Below are positions 44,381 through 56,660 of a stretch of 64,000 bases of DNA, piece after piece. The notes under the pieces are model-generated. The model ran no database searches. It saw nothing but the letters and a program-made list of their open reading frames with translations, and was not told the origin of the DNA. The DNA comes from Carettochelys insculpta (lineage: Eukaryota; Chordata; Testudines; Carettochelyidae). The stretch covers positions 40,017,501 to 40,081,500 of the forward strand of contig NC_134145.1 of assembly GCF_033958435.1 (NCBI RefSeq), read 5' to 3'. Each line of letters begins with the position of its first letter. Positions within the stretch are counted from its first letter, which is position 1. Made by a program: the position numbers and the translations under genes.

Positions 44381-47300
44381 TTTAAATATGTGTACTTGTC
44401 TGCAACATAGTTTCAAATGTAGCTTTCTTGTGATAACATGGTACTACAGAAAGCTGAGCGATTTTTCTGGGTGTGGCAGGCACACATGAAGCCCTCCCTC
44501 TCCCCCACAACACAGAGAGACACAGGGAGCAGCCTGCTGCTTTGAACAGTGCTGCACCCAGCTGCAGCTTCAACTGTGGAGCCTCTCAAAGGTCTTGGCA
44601 GGCCAGATCCAGGCTGAGGCTGTAACGTGCATGTCCATGATCTTATGTTAGTGGTATTTGTGTTCCTGCACTTATAAAAATTGCACTCAAGTGAATATGT
44701 TGACTGGGTATTAAAAAACACCAGCAGCACTGTGGCTGTGGGAAACTCTCTGCTGTTTTAGAAATTCAATATTGTAGTGGGTGACCTAGGCTAATAAATT
44801 AATTTTATGCACTCCATGGACTCATATTGTGGAGTAAATTGGATTGATTTCAAATTTTGGTGCAATTAAAATTCAACAATTCACACTTCACTATCCCCAT
44901 ACCAGATGTTACTTCTTTGAATGATGGCTAATTTCAGTTTCACTGTTACATTGCTATGCTATTCACAATGCATAATATTTTCATACATGTTCTTGTTGCC
45001 TCTCCTGTGGCCAGTTTAAAATCAGACACATTTTTGCTCTTCTACCTGTGGTCTTTAATAAACTCAGAATGCTATATGATTATGGCCTGTCACTGCAGTT
45101 AGAACTCCTTTTAAAGGTGTGTTGTTTCTAACTAAAAAGTACTGCTTTCATTATTAAATCCCCAAAATCAATCTAATAATGTTAGATGATAATAATAAAT
45201 CAAGTATTAATTAGCATTTGCATAAGGCAGTTCTTACCAGATCATAATTCAGGTTGTGTTTGGAATGTGTTTACATACAACATTATACAAGGAAGGCAAA
45301 TCAGTTGCACTAGATTTGTGATTCTATTAAATAATCTCTGTGTTCTTGTACTTTTATTGTGTTAGACTTTTTCTATTACAGAACATAAACTAAATATTAT
45401 TTGTGATCCTAATCTGTAAAAAATCAAGTAAGTATTTTAGGGATGATTTTTGTAATGCATTTAACATTATTTGGGAGTTTTGCAAATGCTCACTCTTGTC
45501 CCATGGTTGGCTTACCAAACCAAGTGCGCAGGAAGTGCATTCTCCTTCCAGCTAAACCCAGCTGGGAGAGTACTGATTCTTAGCCTTGTGTTGTCCATTA
45601 TTGCATATCAACACAGCATTATAATCTCACCGAACTTCTCCACAGGCTTTGTAATGTGAGCATTTAAGCATAACTACCAATAATTTGTGCAGGTGAAAGT
45701 TAAACTCTGGATGAACAAAGTGACTTTGTGAATGGAATAAAATACTTTCCATGGGATGGAAAACAGGCTTAATTGAGCTAAAAAATTAAATAAAAATACA
45801 AAGAAGAATACAAGTGAAACTGAAAAATGCACTCGTGCTCGAGTATCTGCTTGGATGAAGACCTGATTCTGAACTCCTCTCTTTTACAACTGAGGTCTAC
45901 TGAGCCAATGACAGGCTTCTGGAATTCCATACACCAACCTATGATAACATTTCTTCTAGGAGAGATTACATAAAACTGGAAAGCACAGTTTCAAGGAGAT
46001 GTTGAAAGTCCAATAATTTTTAACCCACACACTCCTGCAGCACTTTTAGAAGTTGCTATTACACAGCTACAAGCTCATCTCAGAAAGTACAAATCTCTGT
46101 ATTTTTAGACATTGAGAGATGCCTTTTACAATAGGTTTATCTCCATAAATAAAAAAATGGGAATTTTGAATGCAGATATGGAAACAACTCTTTCTTCATC
46201 TCATATTATTTTCTTTCATCTTTACTAGACAGTACAAAATGCTTCTAAAGAACTGGATTAAATTATGAATATTAAAATAACATGTATGTTAATATTTAAA
46301 GCAGCATTGTAATGAGCCAATGTCAATGTAATTAAGTACAAAGATGCAGCAAATCATAAATCTTTTTTTTTTTAACATCACTTTCTCCAAAAGCCTTAGC
46401 ACATCTGTTACTCTATTTTAAATTGGCTATTTATAAAATTCAGGGAAACTGCCTACCTTTTGATTGCTTCATTTCCATTATATACATATTCACCCACATA
46501 ATTATGGCAATTCAGCAATATGTTATATAGTGCACCATTAAATACAAGATAGCTTTTAATTAGAAATAGAAATATTACAGGCTTTCAATCTTTCTACTTG
46601 CAACTGTCCAAGAGTACACCCATAATAGCTACCTTCCTGTAATAACTGACTTTGATTTCATAAAAGCTCATGTTTTGGGGAACAAAGTCATAGTATTGCA
46701 TTATTGGTGTTTGTTGCTATCTGCAGGTCATCTGAAAATATGACAATAGAAATATGTACTCTTGTGACAGAGTTTTGGGTATGGAAATAATTTTGATCCA
46801 TGTTTTAATGAAGATCCTGAAAATTAATATATTCAGGAAGGTAATTGGTACAATTAAAATAATAAGTATTACTCATGTGCATTGCCGTGCTCTAAAAATA
46901 ACCATAATTAATGAGGAAAAGAAACGGTATTACTGTGGACAGAACAGTGAAATTCTTTGTTCCATGTATGATGCAGTCAAGAAAAGAAAACAACCAGGCA
47001 AATGTGAAACAGGTTAGAAAATAAAACTGAAAAATATTATGAAGCCTTTTTTATCAATCCATGGCATGGCCATGCTTGGAGTATTGAGACAGATCTTCAG
47101 TGAGAGCAAGTGAGCCTGAATCATTGGAGATAGCATACTTTGAATGATGGAATTGGATTGAAAGACATGGCTTAATGTAATGTATGATGAAACAATTCTA
47201 TCTGCAGAAGCTAAAGACGTCTAGTCAAGACTTCATAAATCCTATTGGCATGTGTGAAGGAAGCCCCTGTGCCATACTGTGGTAATACTCTGAAGAAACA

Positions 47301-47438
47301 GTCTAGAAAAGGAAAACCCCTTTCCGTAGAAAGTTCTTCAGGCAATAGATCATAAAGAATGTGAATGTTTCTGATAACAACCCTTGTTGGGATCAGATTG
47401 TGATGAAGTAAGGGGGTGCATGTGTGTGAGTGGCTCAC
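44381..47438. other. No feature recognised
   Basis: Three kilobases of AT-rich DNA. ORFs at 45471 and 46754 have no domain I recognise. No repeat boundary was identified. Confidence 0.5.
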
Positions 47439-47853
47439 ATAAGCTGTGGCTACATGTGCACAAAACATCGAAATAAGTGGCCCTCTTTTGAAAGAATGGG
47501 AGGAGTGTCCACATACACAACACTGTCTTTCGAAAGTAAATTGAAGGGACGGGGTACAGACGTCGAAATCTGAACCCTGATTCCGTATCAGGAAGATTGT
47601 CCCACTTTGAAAAACTAAATTGAAAGAGTAAATGTGCAGACTGTCTATATTCCACTTTTTCAAAAGATGGGTCCACCATGACGTCATTCAGGTGGAGCAG
47701 GGGGCTGCTCAAGCTGGCCACAGTGGGGCTCTATGGTCCCTGTGTCTGGCAGCATCACAGCAGCACGCACGCAAGAAACCGGTTGCAGGAAGCTGAGAGC
47801 GTGCTAGAAGCAGCCTCTGCATGTGCTCCACCCCCAAGCTCCAGCACTGCAGC

Positions 47854-49152
47854 ATGGCCAGCAGCCAACCCCCCGCCCCCGCAAGCTCCATGGCCCCCCA
47901 CTCTGAGCCCCCACAGGGCTCCCAGGGGGAAGAAAAAAAAGGGCCCCCTCCTGGATGGAGAAGGAGCTGCAGGACCTCCTTGGCCTCTAGAAGGAGGAGG
48001 AGGAGGTCCTGCACGAGACAGGGGTCAGATGGTGCAATGCTGCAGCCTTGAGCCACCTGGCTCAGGGCCTCCTCACCAGGGGCCACCTGGAGCGTACCAC
48101 TGAACAGGTATGCTCCAAGATGAAGGAGCTGCAGCAGGGCTATGCCCAGTTCAGGGACCAGGCTGGCCACTCTGGGGCTACCCCAACCACATGCCCCTAC
48201 TTTTGGGAGCTCTGGGGCATCCTGGGGCCCCAGCACAGCTCTCCAGCCCTGGCATTCCTAGACACGTTGGCCGATGAGCTACAGCCAGCAGCGGAGGAGC
48301 AGACCAGACCACAGACCCCAGAGGGCAAGGGAAACACAGAGTGGTTGAGAGAGGAGGGGACCTCACAATCTACATCCCCTCCTGCTTATCCAATTGGGTG
48401 ACCGGGAGCTGGACATCCTCCCCAGACGTCATCGAGGGACCCTCCAGTATGTACATGGTGGGACGCGCACCCACTCCTTAGGGTGGGAGGGCCAAGCAAA
48501 GGCTAGTTGGCTGCACACAGGACCAGTAGTCCTGGGGACCGCACACATGCCAGCCCACCATGGTATGTGGCACCACGTGGTGGCCCACCAGCAATACCCA
48601 GCACCTGCCCCCAGTGGACAGCACCGCAAGCTGTACATGGGGCGACAGCCGCTCCATGATGAACAGCATCCATGGACTGCACACTGCAGGCTGGGATGAG
48701 CCACATACACGAGAGACCCCTGGATGCACCCTGATTGGATGGGATGCCCAGCCCATGGGGGTGGGTTGGTGCCCCTTGGGGAGATGGGGGTCCCAATGGG
48801 GGAGGGGGGATCAGGCAGGTGGGCCACAGCCAGATCCCCCTCTAGCTGGGGCTCATTACTGACATGTTGTCCCCCTCTCCATACAGCCACACCATTCTTG
48901 GGCTGGGAGAACCCAGAGCCATCCCTCGTCCCTGAGAGCCCCCCAGCGGACATCAGAGGTGCCCGAACTCCACCCCACATGGTACGCTGGTTGGCTCATG
49001 GCCAGAGGGCCCCGCACTGGGCTGAGGAGGACCCAGCCAGCCAGTACCAGGCCAAGGTGGCCAAGCAGCAGCTGCAGCTTGCCAAGGCCAAGATGGAGTG
49101 GTGGAGGGCGTCATGGGAAAGTCTGCTGAACACCCTGGAGGGCACTGGCTAG
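47854..49152 (+). pseudogene. Harbinger Myb/SANT-like partner (element E)
   Basis: Start ATG 47854 (MASSQPPAPASSMAPHSEPP). At the A8 run near 47934 the frame shifts, after which the Myb/SANT-like domain reads PSWMEKELQDLLGL, a TAG at 47988-47990 (Trp in relatives), KEEEEVLHE, LSHLAQGLLTRGHLE, QVCSKMKELQQGYAQFRDQA and CPYFWELWGILGP. The exon 1 donor near 48447 has lost a G (CCAG/TATGTACATGG). An acceptor, CTCTCCATACAG, lies at about 48886. Exon 2 gives PSLVPESPPADIRG, then the helix YQAKVAKQQLQLAKAKMEWW and ends TAG 49150-49152. Equivalent to the partner in element C. Confidence 0.85.
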
Positions 49153-49553
49153 ACCCTCTGGGAGCATGTGGCCAATGTTGCCCACCTTCTGGCCCGCTGA
49201 CTGCTAAGTCTGCCTCCACTGTCAGTGCTGAGCCCACACCCACTGCCCTCACCGGGCCCGCTCCCCAGCCTTACCTGCCAGTGCTCCCCACACCCTCTCC
49301 TCCCCCTGGGGACCTGGCATCCAGGGAGGCAGGGGCTCCAGGGGCCAATGAGGCTCATGGCCCACTAACCCAGCCCCGGAATGAGCCCCCTACTCCATCC
49401 AGGTGAGGTGCCTTACACCATCCAGGTGAGGTGCTTTAAAGTTCAGAGCCCCCCCACCCCCTTCCAGGTTCAGAGTCCCCCCACCCCTCCATATCTCATC
49501 CCTACACCTGTACATAGTTGACAATGTTTATGTTCTCAATAAACATCTATTAA

Positions 49554-51090
49554 CTATACACCACTCTGTGCTGTGCCCCTTGAGGGGATGGTGGGTGGTG
49601 GATGTACGGGTGCAGTGCTGGTACGGATGGGGGTGGCAGGAACGGTGGGTGGTGGATGTGCATGGGATGTGGGTGTGCATGCAGGTCGGAGGTGGCCATT
49701 GGCAAAGGCATGCCTGAGGGCCTCTCGGATGTGGTGACCATCCTGGTGGCCTTGGTGGATGGGGGCAGTGCCCAGCTGCTCATCACCAGACACAGCAGGA
49801 GGTTCCGCCCCCCGAGAACATAGGGGTCCCCCTTTTCCCTCCACAACATTGTGGAGGATGCAACAGGCCCCCACCACCTGAGGCATGTTGCGCACCCTAA
49901 ACTCCAGCTGTGTGTGGAGGCACCTCCACCACCCCTTTAGGCACCTGAAGGCCCTCTGCATGACGTTGTGAGCGTGGTTGAGGTGGAAATGGAATGCCTC
50001 CTGGGTGGGGTCGAGTTGTCCCATGTACGGCCTCATGTGCCACGGGTGCAGGGGGTATGGTGACAACCTCTGCCAACAGGATCTCCCGCTGGGGAACAAA
50101 TGTGCAGGCCCCCATGCTCTGGCAGAGCCTGGAGTTCCCGAAGACCTAGGCATCGTGGGTACAGCCGGCTCAGCCCATGTAGCTGTCCATAAACCAGCCC
50201 CTAGCATCCACCAGGGTGTGGAGCACCGCCGAATGGTAGCCCTTCTGTTGACTTACTAGCCGACACTGTGTGGTGGGGTGCGGATGGGGGTGTGCATGCC
50301 ATCCAAAGTGCTGATGCAGTTCAGAAAGCCCAGGTTCTGGAAGCTGGCAACAGTGTTGTCCAGATACCCCAGGCAGATGACCCTATGGAGCAGCATCGCA
50401 TTGATGGCTCTGATGACCTGCATGGGGTGGCGGGGGACACATGGTCTAGGGCAGGTGTTGCGGGCCATCTCCCTCTCTGCCTTGGGTCCATTGTGCCCCC
50501 CTCCCTTCCTGCCCCCTGCAGTGGTGAGTTCCTTACACCCCAGCCCCCTCCCCCCCCAAGGGGACCACATGACCCAGCCTTGCCTTACCTCCATAAGTAC
50601 GGCCCGATGGTGGCCTTGCCCACCCCAAACTGTTGTCCCATGGAGCGGTAGGAGTCTGGGATGGCCAGTTTCCAGATAGCAATCGTGATGCATTTCTCCA
50701 TGGTGAGGGCTGGCCACATGCAGGTGTTCTGGTGCTGGAGTGTGGGGCAAGCCAGTGGTAGATCTCCTCGAAGTTCTACCTCAACATGCAGAAGTTCTGC
50801 AGCCACCTTTCCTCCACCCACTGCCCCAGCATGAGGCGCTCCCACCAGCTTGTGCTCCTGGGGTGGGTCCAGAGTCACTGAGGCACCCAGGGCGGGAGGG
50901 GGAAGCGCCCAGCAGTGCCCTGGGCAGGGGACCCCTTGGCTCCAGGGGGTCCACCCAGCCACCCAATGAGATTGGGTGCAGCTGCGGAGACAGTGAAGAG
51001 CACTGCCAGCAGGGTGTCTATAATGAGGGTGTCCTCCTGCAGGAGCTGGTGATGTGCCTGCATGTTGGAGCATGAGTGGGCTCTGCCAGG
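49554..51090 (-). pseudogene. PIF/Harbinger transposase (element E)
   Basis: Exon 1 on minus ends at about 50589 (TGGAG/GTAAGGCA). In two frames it reads NFCMLR and MWPALTMEKCITIAIWKLAI, PDSYRSMGQQFGVGKATIG. Exon 2 starts at about 50417 after ATGCAG: VIRAINAMLLHRVICLGYLD, NLGFLNCISTLDGMHTPIRT, then a frame change near 50230-50260, GLWTATWAEPAVPTMPRSSG (out of frame for the HDARVF motif), RPYMGQLDPTQEAFHFHLNH, VMQRAFRCLKGWWRCLHTQL and GACCILHNVVEGK. The first catalytic Asp (LDGMH) remains, but the Glu of VVExxF reads VMQRAF, so the catalytic triad is broken even apart from frameshifts. The N-terminal start is not certain. Confidence 0.85.
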
Positions 51091-51429
51091 CTGGGAACAG
51101 CTGGGCAGCACTTGGCTCATGTGGTGTGGAGGGTGGAAGGAGGGGCCCTTTAAGGAAGCAGCTGGCTGCAGCCCCAGAAGGCTTGATGTCCATGGGCCCC
51201 CATCCGTGGCGTTTTCTGCCTCCCTTCTTTTGAAGGAGGGCTTGGATCTGTGTGGATGCTCCCTTTTGAAAGACCACAACAGCACTGCTAAAGTGCAGAT
51301 CAATCAGTCGATCTACTAATGACTGCGGTCGCTCCCTTTCGACGGCCGCTATTTCACCCACTGAACATCGATTTTCACCCTTTTGAAAGGGTGCTCTCGT
51401 GTAGACACAGCTATAGAGGGTGGAATTCT

Positions 51430-51778
51430 TGTCATTTTTAACCTAGGTGACCAGGTAAGACCTCTGCTCAGCTGGGACCCAAACAAAGGGAGAGGTGGAG
51501 CCTGGCTGTTTTATTTTAATTAAAAGTCAAGTAGTAAGGGGAAGTTGTCTGGGGGCTGGAGACGAACAAAGCAGGCAGGGCTCCAGGCAGATGGGACCCT
51601 CTGGGAGATCTCCGCCCCACAGTATGGGCTGGATGGACTACTGCAGTTGCTGGGCTGATGATTCTGTAGCATTCTGTATCCCTGTTGCATAATAAACTTT
51701 CTCTTCCTTCTGCTGTTAGAGTCACTCCTTGCTGTTCATAGGGTGCTGAGCTTGGGGACCCCTGAACCCCATTACACA
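51430..51778 (+). mobile_element. Possible short LTR
   Basis: The 349-bp block starts TGTCATTTTTAACC and ends CCCATTACACA, with AATAAAC near 51691 and a T/C-rich stretch after it, as in R-U5. The flanks (ATTCT and GATCT) do not match. It directly follows Harbinger E. Could equally be unrelated unique sequence. Confidence 0.35.
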
Positions 51779-51984
51779 GATCTGCAGAAAAGGTAGGTGT
51801 TTTGTTTTGCATTTCAATAGCCTTACAAAAGTAACATTAGCTGAGTACATCAAGGTTCTGGCCAAGTCCTTCATTGGAGAGCCAGGAGCCAAAGAGAACC
51901 TGGCTCCATAAAAAACAGTGAACAGCTGAGATTCCTGTAAAAATGTAGGATGAATCGTAAGGTAATTTCTGTATAATTGAATGA

Positions 51985-52970
51985 GAATGGATGAACAGCT
52001 GATGCAGCTTGTTACAAGGGGTCTGTTTTGGGACTGGTTTTCTTCAGTATATCTTCATCAACGATTTAGATAATGGCATAGAAAGTATGCTTATTATGTT
52101 TGCAGATGATACCAAGATAGGAGGGGTTGAAACTGCTTTGGACGATAGGGTCAAAATTCAAAATTATCTGGACAAATTGGGGAAATGGTCTGAGGTAAAC
52201 AGGATGAAGTTTAATAAAGACAAATGCAAAGTGCTCCACTTAGGAAGGAACAATTAGTTTCACACATAGAGAATGGGGAGAATGACTACAGCAGAAAGGG
52301 ATCTCGGGGTTAGGGTGGACCACAAGCTAAACATGAGTCAACAGTGTGATGCTGTTGCAAAAAAAGCAAACGTGATTCTGGGATGCATTAACAGGTGTGT
52401 TGTGAGCAAGACATGAGAAGTCATTCTTCTGCTCTACTCTGCACTGGTTAGGTCTCAGCTGGAGTATTGTGTCCAGTTCTGGGCACCACATTTCAAGAAA
52501 GATGTAGAGAAATTGGACAGGGTCCAGAAAAGATCAACAAGAATGATCAAAGGACTAGAGAACATGACCTGTGAAGAAAGGCTGAAAGAATTGGGCTTGT
52601 TTAGTTTGGAAAAAAGATTGAGGGGGACATTATAGCGGTTTTCAGGTATCTAAAAGGGTGTCATAAGGAGGAGGGAGAAAATTTGTTCTTCTTGGCCTCT
52701 GAGGATAGAGCAAGAAACAATGGGTTTAAACTGCAGCAAGGGAGGTTTAGGCTGGACATTCCTAACTATCAGGATGGTCAAACACTGGAATAAATTGCCT
52801 AGCAAGGTTGTGGAATCTCCATCTCTGGAGGTATTTAAGAACAGGTGAGATAAATGTCTATCAAGGATGGCCTAGACAGTACTTGGTCCTGCCATGAGGG
52901 CAGGCTGCTGGACTCAATGACCTCTCAAGGTCCCTTCCAGTTCTAGCATTCTATTATGTTATGATTCTAT
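51985..52970 (+). mobile_element. CR1 retrotransposon 3' part
   Basis: The start is 5'-truncated at about 51985, reading FGTGFLQYIFINDLDNGIES, then the FADD box at 52099-52110, and WSEVNRMKFNKDKCKVLHLG. After a stop at 52255 the homology continues: [58 protein letters not shown]. The 3' end is TTATGATTCTATGAT at about 52970. It meets a reverse-oriented RTE fragment immediately. Several stops. Confidence 0.8.
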
Positions 52971-52974
52971 GATC

Positions 52975-54850
52975 AGCATGTCTCTGAAATCTTGCAGCAT
53001 CGGCTCACTATCCCAGATCCTGAGAATCAGGAGATAAAGTTGTTTGTAGAGCTCTGGCCCTCCTTCTTTGAAGACTTCAGTGGGGATTCCATCTAGTCCG
53101 GTGGCTTTATTGCACTTCATCACTTCAATGGCAGCTTGGACCTCACTCAGGGAAGGAAGTGTTGCAAGGTGGTTGCCGTGGAATTTGGTCAAGGGATTCT
53201 AGGGCCACAGTGAAGGGGATGTTTAGGAACTCATTATAGTGCTCCCTCCAGTGAGAAGTGATGGCTTTGTTGTCTTTCAAGATCTCAGGAGATTGATTCC
53301 TCAATCCATAAACAGCTTTGGTATCACTGAAGAAATTAATCTTGTACTGTTGGTGTCTGCGAGAGATGGTGAAGTTCTCACACCTTCTCAGTCCATTGCT
53401 GGTTGTTCAGAGTCCTTGTTTTTCATTGGACTTCAACCTTGGCCATGGCAAGCACTTCTCTGTTTGTTGTACAGTTGATGTCACTTTGCTGGGCCTAAAT
53501 ACTTCCCCTTTTTGCCTCAATCAGGAATTAAGTTTCCACATTTTTCTCCTCAAACCAGTCCTCATGGTTTCTCCACAAGCTCCAATGATGGCATTTTTCA
53601 ATGTCCATTAGTGTGCTTCCACATCTTCAGGTTATACTGTCAGCAGCTTGCTTTGGCGAGCTATCTGGAAGTCACTTCATCTGATGGGATTCTTCAAGCC
53701 TTGCACACTGATCTTTCATAGGAACTGTTTCCTCTGACTTCTCAATTTGGTGCCAATCCTAATCACCATTATGGATCAAATAAGTTGGTGATTGGTCCAG
53801 CAGTCATCAGCACTAGCCATTGCACATGTAAGAAAGACATCACACTGGTCCTGAGCCCGGACAATGACAGCCTATAAGGTTCAGGTGCTTCAGTAGAGGA
53901 TGTTGACATGAGGTCTTCAGTTTGTTTTTGTGGTGGAAGAGGGTGTTCACGATGATGAGCTCATGTTCCGCACATTTCGTGAGGAGGACTTCTTCATTGG
54001 AATTGCTGTTGCCAGTTCCTTCTTTCCCAGCTGTAGTCTGCCAGAGGTCTGCATCTCTTCTGACCCTGGCATTGAAATCTCCCAAGAGAATGATCTTGTC
54101 TTCTTTGGGGATGTCTTTCAGGACTGCATCCAAATGGGTATAGAACTAATCCTTCACATCATCTTCAGCATCTAGAGTTGGTGCAAAAGCACTCAGAACA
54201 ATTGCTTGTTGGTTTTTGGCAATCTTCAAATAGAGAGTCATGAGACACTCTTTAATGCCAACAGGGATTTGAGATAGGATCTTTGTCAGTTCATTTTTTT
54301 ATGCCAAATTCTACTCCATGAATTAATTTTTCTTTCTTTGGGGTCCCTTTCTGGTCTATGAGTTTCTGCCAGGGAGCCATATCGTTGAATCATTGTAGCT
54401 CTCAGGCAATAATTGTTGTGCATTTTTGGGGTTGCTCACTGTTTGGATTGTCCATTAGAGTCCAAATCATCCATGTTTCAAACTTTAGTGTTCAATTTTG
54501 ACCAAATAGAGGTGAACTCACTGGATGAGGTTATCCAGTCAGGGTAGAGGTAGACTATGTTTAGGGCACCTTTTCTAGCCCTCTCCCATGTGGGGTGAGC
54601 AGAGCAGATCCTGAATAGGGCTGCTCAGTCATGGAATTTGGCAGCCGGACTGTTCTACCACCTTAGTCCTTGAAACAAAAGATACATACACCACCTATGT
54701 GCTTGTCCATGACTAAAAGCTTCCAAAGTTTCCTGTTCCTGTTGCCGTTCGGCAGTCACCATGGGGCTTAAGTTTAGGAGACTAGTAAGAAGAGGAAGTT
54801 GAGGAACTCTTGCGCTGCAGCCACCACATGGTTCTTATCAGATACTATGC
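52975..54850 (-). mobile_element. RTE-type LINE, 5' part with endonuclease and start of RT
   Basis: On minus, from about 54850: a leader, then TWMIWTLMDNPNSEQP (about 54470-54430), and the endonuclease block KIILLGDFNARVRRDADLWQ and CAEHELIIVNTLFHHKNKLK (ORF 54133-53840). The RT begins at SLSEVQAAIEVMKCNKATGL and DGIPTEVFKEGGPELYKQL (53192-52959), where the element stops. Between these the frame is broken repeatedly. It keeps its 5' part but lacks the RT core and 3' end, unlike ordinary 5'-truncated LINE copies. RTE is assigned from the GDFNARVGRD and EVFKxGGPxL motifs. Confidence 0.75.
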
Positions 54851-55813
54851 TCACATCCAGTTAGTAAATAAGATATGACAGCTTCCCCCTTCCCTCGCTT
54901 CCAAAGGAAATGAGCTCCTGCTGAGGAGGGTATTTTCTTTTATCTTAGCCCAGATTTATTCTTTTCACCGTGGGCCTCCTCTCACCCCCAAGCTTGAAAG
55001 CTTATCTCTTTAGCCAACAGAAGATGGTCCAATAAAAGATATTCCCTTCTCACATCATGTGATATTCTTACTGACAATATCTGCAATTTCCTCTGAAGTT
55101 CTTCCCAGACTTCTTTACGTTTTACAGGCCTAACTATCAGAATGTTCATTTTCTTTCATTCCCATGGGAGCATTGATTCACATATCTAATCTCCAACTAC
55201 AACTTTATATGGGTAATACTGGAATAATCTTTTTAAAATTGCACCCTGCCATTTAGAAAGCATGGCAATCTCACATCACTTCACGCATTTCTTTATTGCA
55301 TAGGTATTCACATATATAAGAAAATTCAACAGATAATTTAGTCAATTGGAAATGAAGAAATCAAGGTTTTTGAGTTTTGTGTACTCACAATAATTAAGGC
55401 AGAACAAAAGATCTGTTCAGGGAGTATAGATGGTTCAAACATTTTTTCCTCTAATACAACAAGTGAATGCTTATCTTATAAATGAATATATTTCCATACA
55501 GTGAGCTTTTCCATTTGAACTTGTGTGAGCTGACTAAAGCTTTGTTATAAGTCCCTCTGGGGAGCCCTGACACTCTCTCAGGTTGCTGACAGGAAAACCC
55601 TTCAGATTGCCTGAGGGCCTTTCTGCATCACTTCAGCTACAGCTATGATCAGGTTTTGAAATCTCTCCTTGAAGTTTAGCTGTAATTTCTTGAAAGGCAA
55701 ACACTTCTGAAAACAGCCTTGCAACACACACAAAAAAAAAAAATCCAGAAAACCCAGTCGATATCCTAGATCAAGGATTTGAATCAAGCTTAAAGCATAT
55801 ATTAGAAGTTATG
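54851..55813. other. Mostly unannotated; repeat tail at about 54990-55065
   Basis: A short stretch CTTGAAAGCTTATCTC ... GTCCAATAAAAGATATT resembles the 3' tail of a common sauropsid retroelement (family not certain). The rest is AT-rich, with no exon or repeat recognised. Confidence 0.45.
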
Positions 55814-56511
55814 AGCCACATCTACACGTGCCGGCTACTTCGAAGTAGCCATGCCAACTTTGAAATAGCGCCCGCCACGTCTACACGTGGCGAGCGCTAT
55901 TTCGAATTTGAAATCAACGTAAGGCGGTGAGACGTCGAAGTCGCTATCCCCAACAGGAGATGGGAATAGCGCCCTACTTCGATGTTGAATGTTGAAGTAG
56001 GGCACGTGTTGACGATCCGCATCCCGCAACATCGAAATAGCGGGGTCTGCCATGGTGTCCATCAGCTGAGGGGTTGCGAGACGCTCTCTCCAGCCCCTGC
56101 GGAGATCTGTGGTCACCATGTGCAGCAGCCCTTAGCCCAGGGCTTCTGGCTGGTGCTGCTGCAGCTGGGGATCCATGCTGCATGCACAGGGTCTGCAACC
56201 AGTTGTCAGCTCTGTGGATCTTGTGCTGTTTAGTGCAAGTGTGTCTGGGAGGGGCCCTTTAAGGGAGCGGTTAGCTGTTGCCCAGGAAGTGCTAGTCCGC
56301 CCTGTGACCCTGTCTGCAGCTGTTCCTGGCATCCTTATTTCGATGTGGGCCACTTTGGCGTGTAGACGCTCCCCTGCAGCGCCTACTTCGATGTGGTGCT
56401 GCCCAACGTCGATGTTGAACGTTGACGGCACCAGCCCTGGAGGACGTGTAGACGCTATTCATCGAAATAGCTTAGTTCATACACATGTAGCATACACGTG
56501 TAGATGTAGCT
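55814..56511 (-). mobile_element. 698-bp Harbinger MITE derived from element C
   Basis: The ends are AGCCACATCTACACGTGCC and, reversed, AGCTACATCTACACGTGTA, flanked by ATG at 55811-55813 and 56512-56514. From the left it follows the partner-gene end of element C (GGCGGTGAGACGTCGAAG, AGATGGGAATAGCGCCC, GATCCGCATCCCGCAACATC). Near 56100-56160 it jumps to the transposase start, where the reverse strand reads ATG GAT CCC CAG CTG CAG CAG CAC CAG and stops soon after. The transposase leader box CCCTTAAAGGGCCCCTCC is retained. About 3.2 kb of the parent is deleted. Confidence 0.9.
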
Positions 56512-56660
56512 ATGGAGTGCTACGGTAAAAAGAGTACATAAAGCAGTGCCTTGGATCAATACTTTCTAAATAGTTCCAATGACAATATTATTTTCTAACA
56601 CAAGCAAAAGTACATCTGAAGTTATTCTCTGCCCAGAATTCTGGCTAACAAAGACAGCTT

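Larger units (their letters stand above)
47442..51412 (+). mobile_element. Full-length two-gene Harbinger element E with ATA duplication
   Basis: The termini are AGCTGTGGCTACATGTGC (47442) and, reversed, AGCTGTGTCTACACGAGAG (to 51412). ATA stands at 47439-47441 and 51413-51415. The partner gene is on plus (47854-49152) and the transposase on minus (about 51090-49554), convergent, with AATAAA at 49538-49543 between them. At 3971 bp it is the only copy in the window with both ends. Both genes are frameshifted. Confidence 0.9.

Noticed and set aside
44381..47438. Host exons in the quiet intervals (also 57.2-59 and 61.6-64 kb)
   Set aside because: No ORF with a known domain or convincing splice pair was seen. 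A non-coding host function cannot be excluded without comparative alignment.
50585..51361. 258-codon minus-strand ORF as one protein
   Set aside because: Only its last 50 or so residues match transposase exon 1. The rest is the element leader and an out-of-frame part of the exon.
55811..56514. TTATG or longer target duplication for the 55.8-kb MITE
   Set aside because: Only ATG matches on both sides once the family termini are fixed, so a 3-bp duplication is the supported reading.
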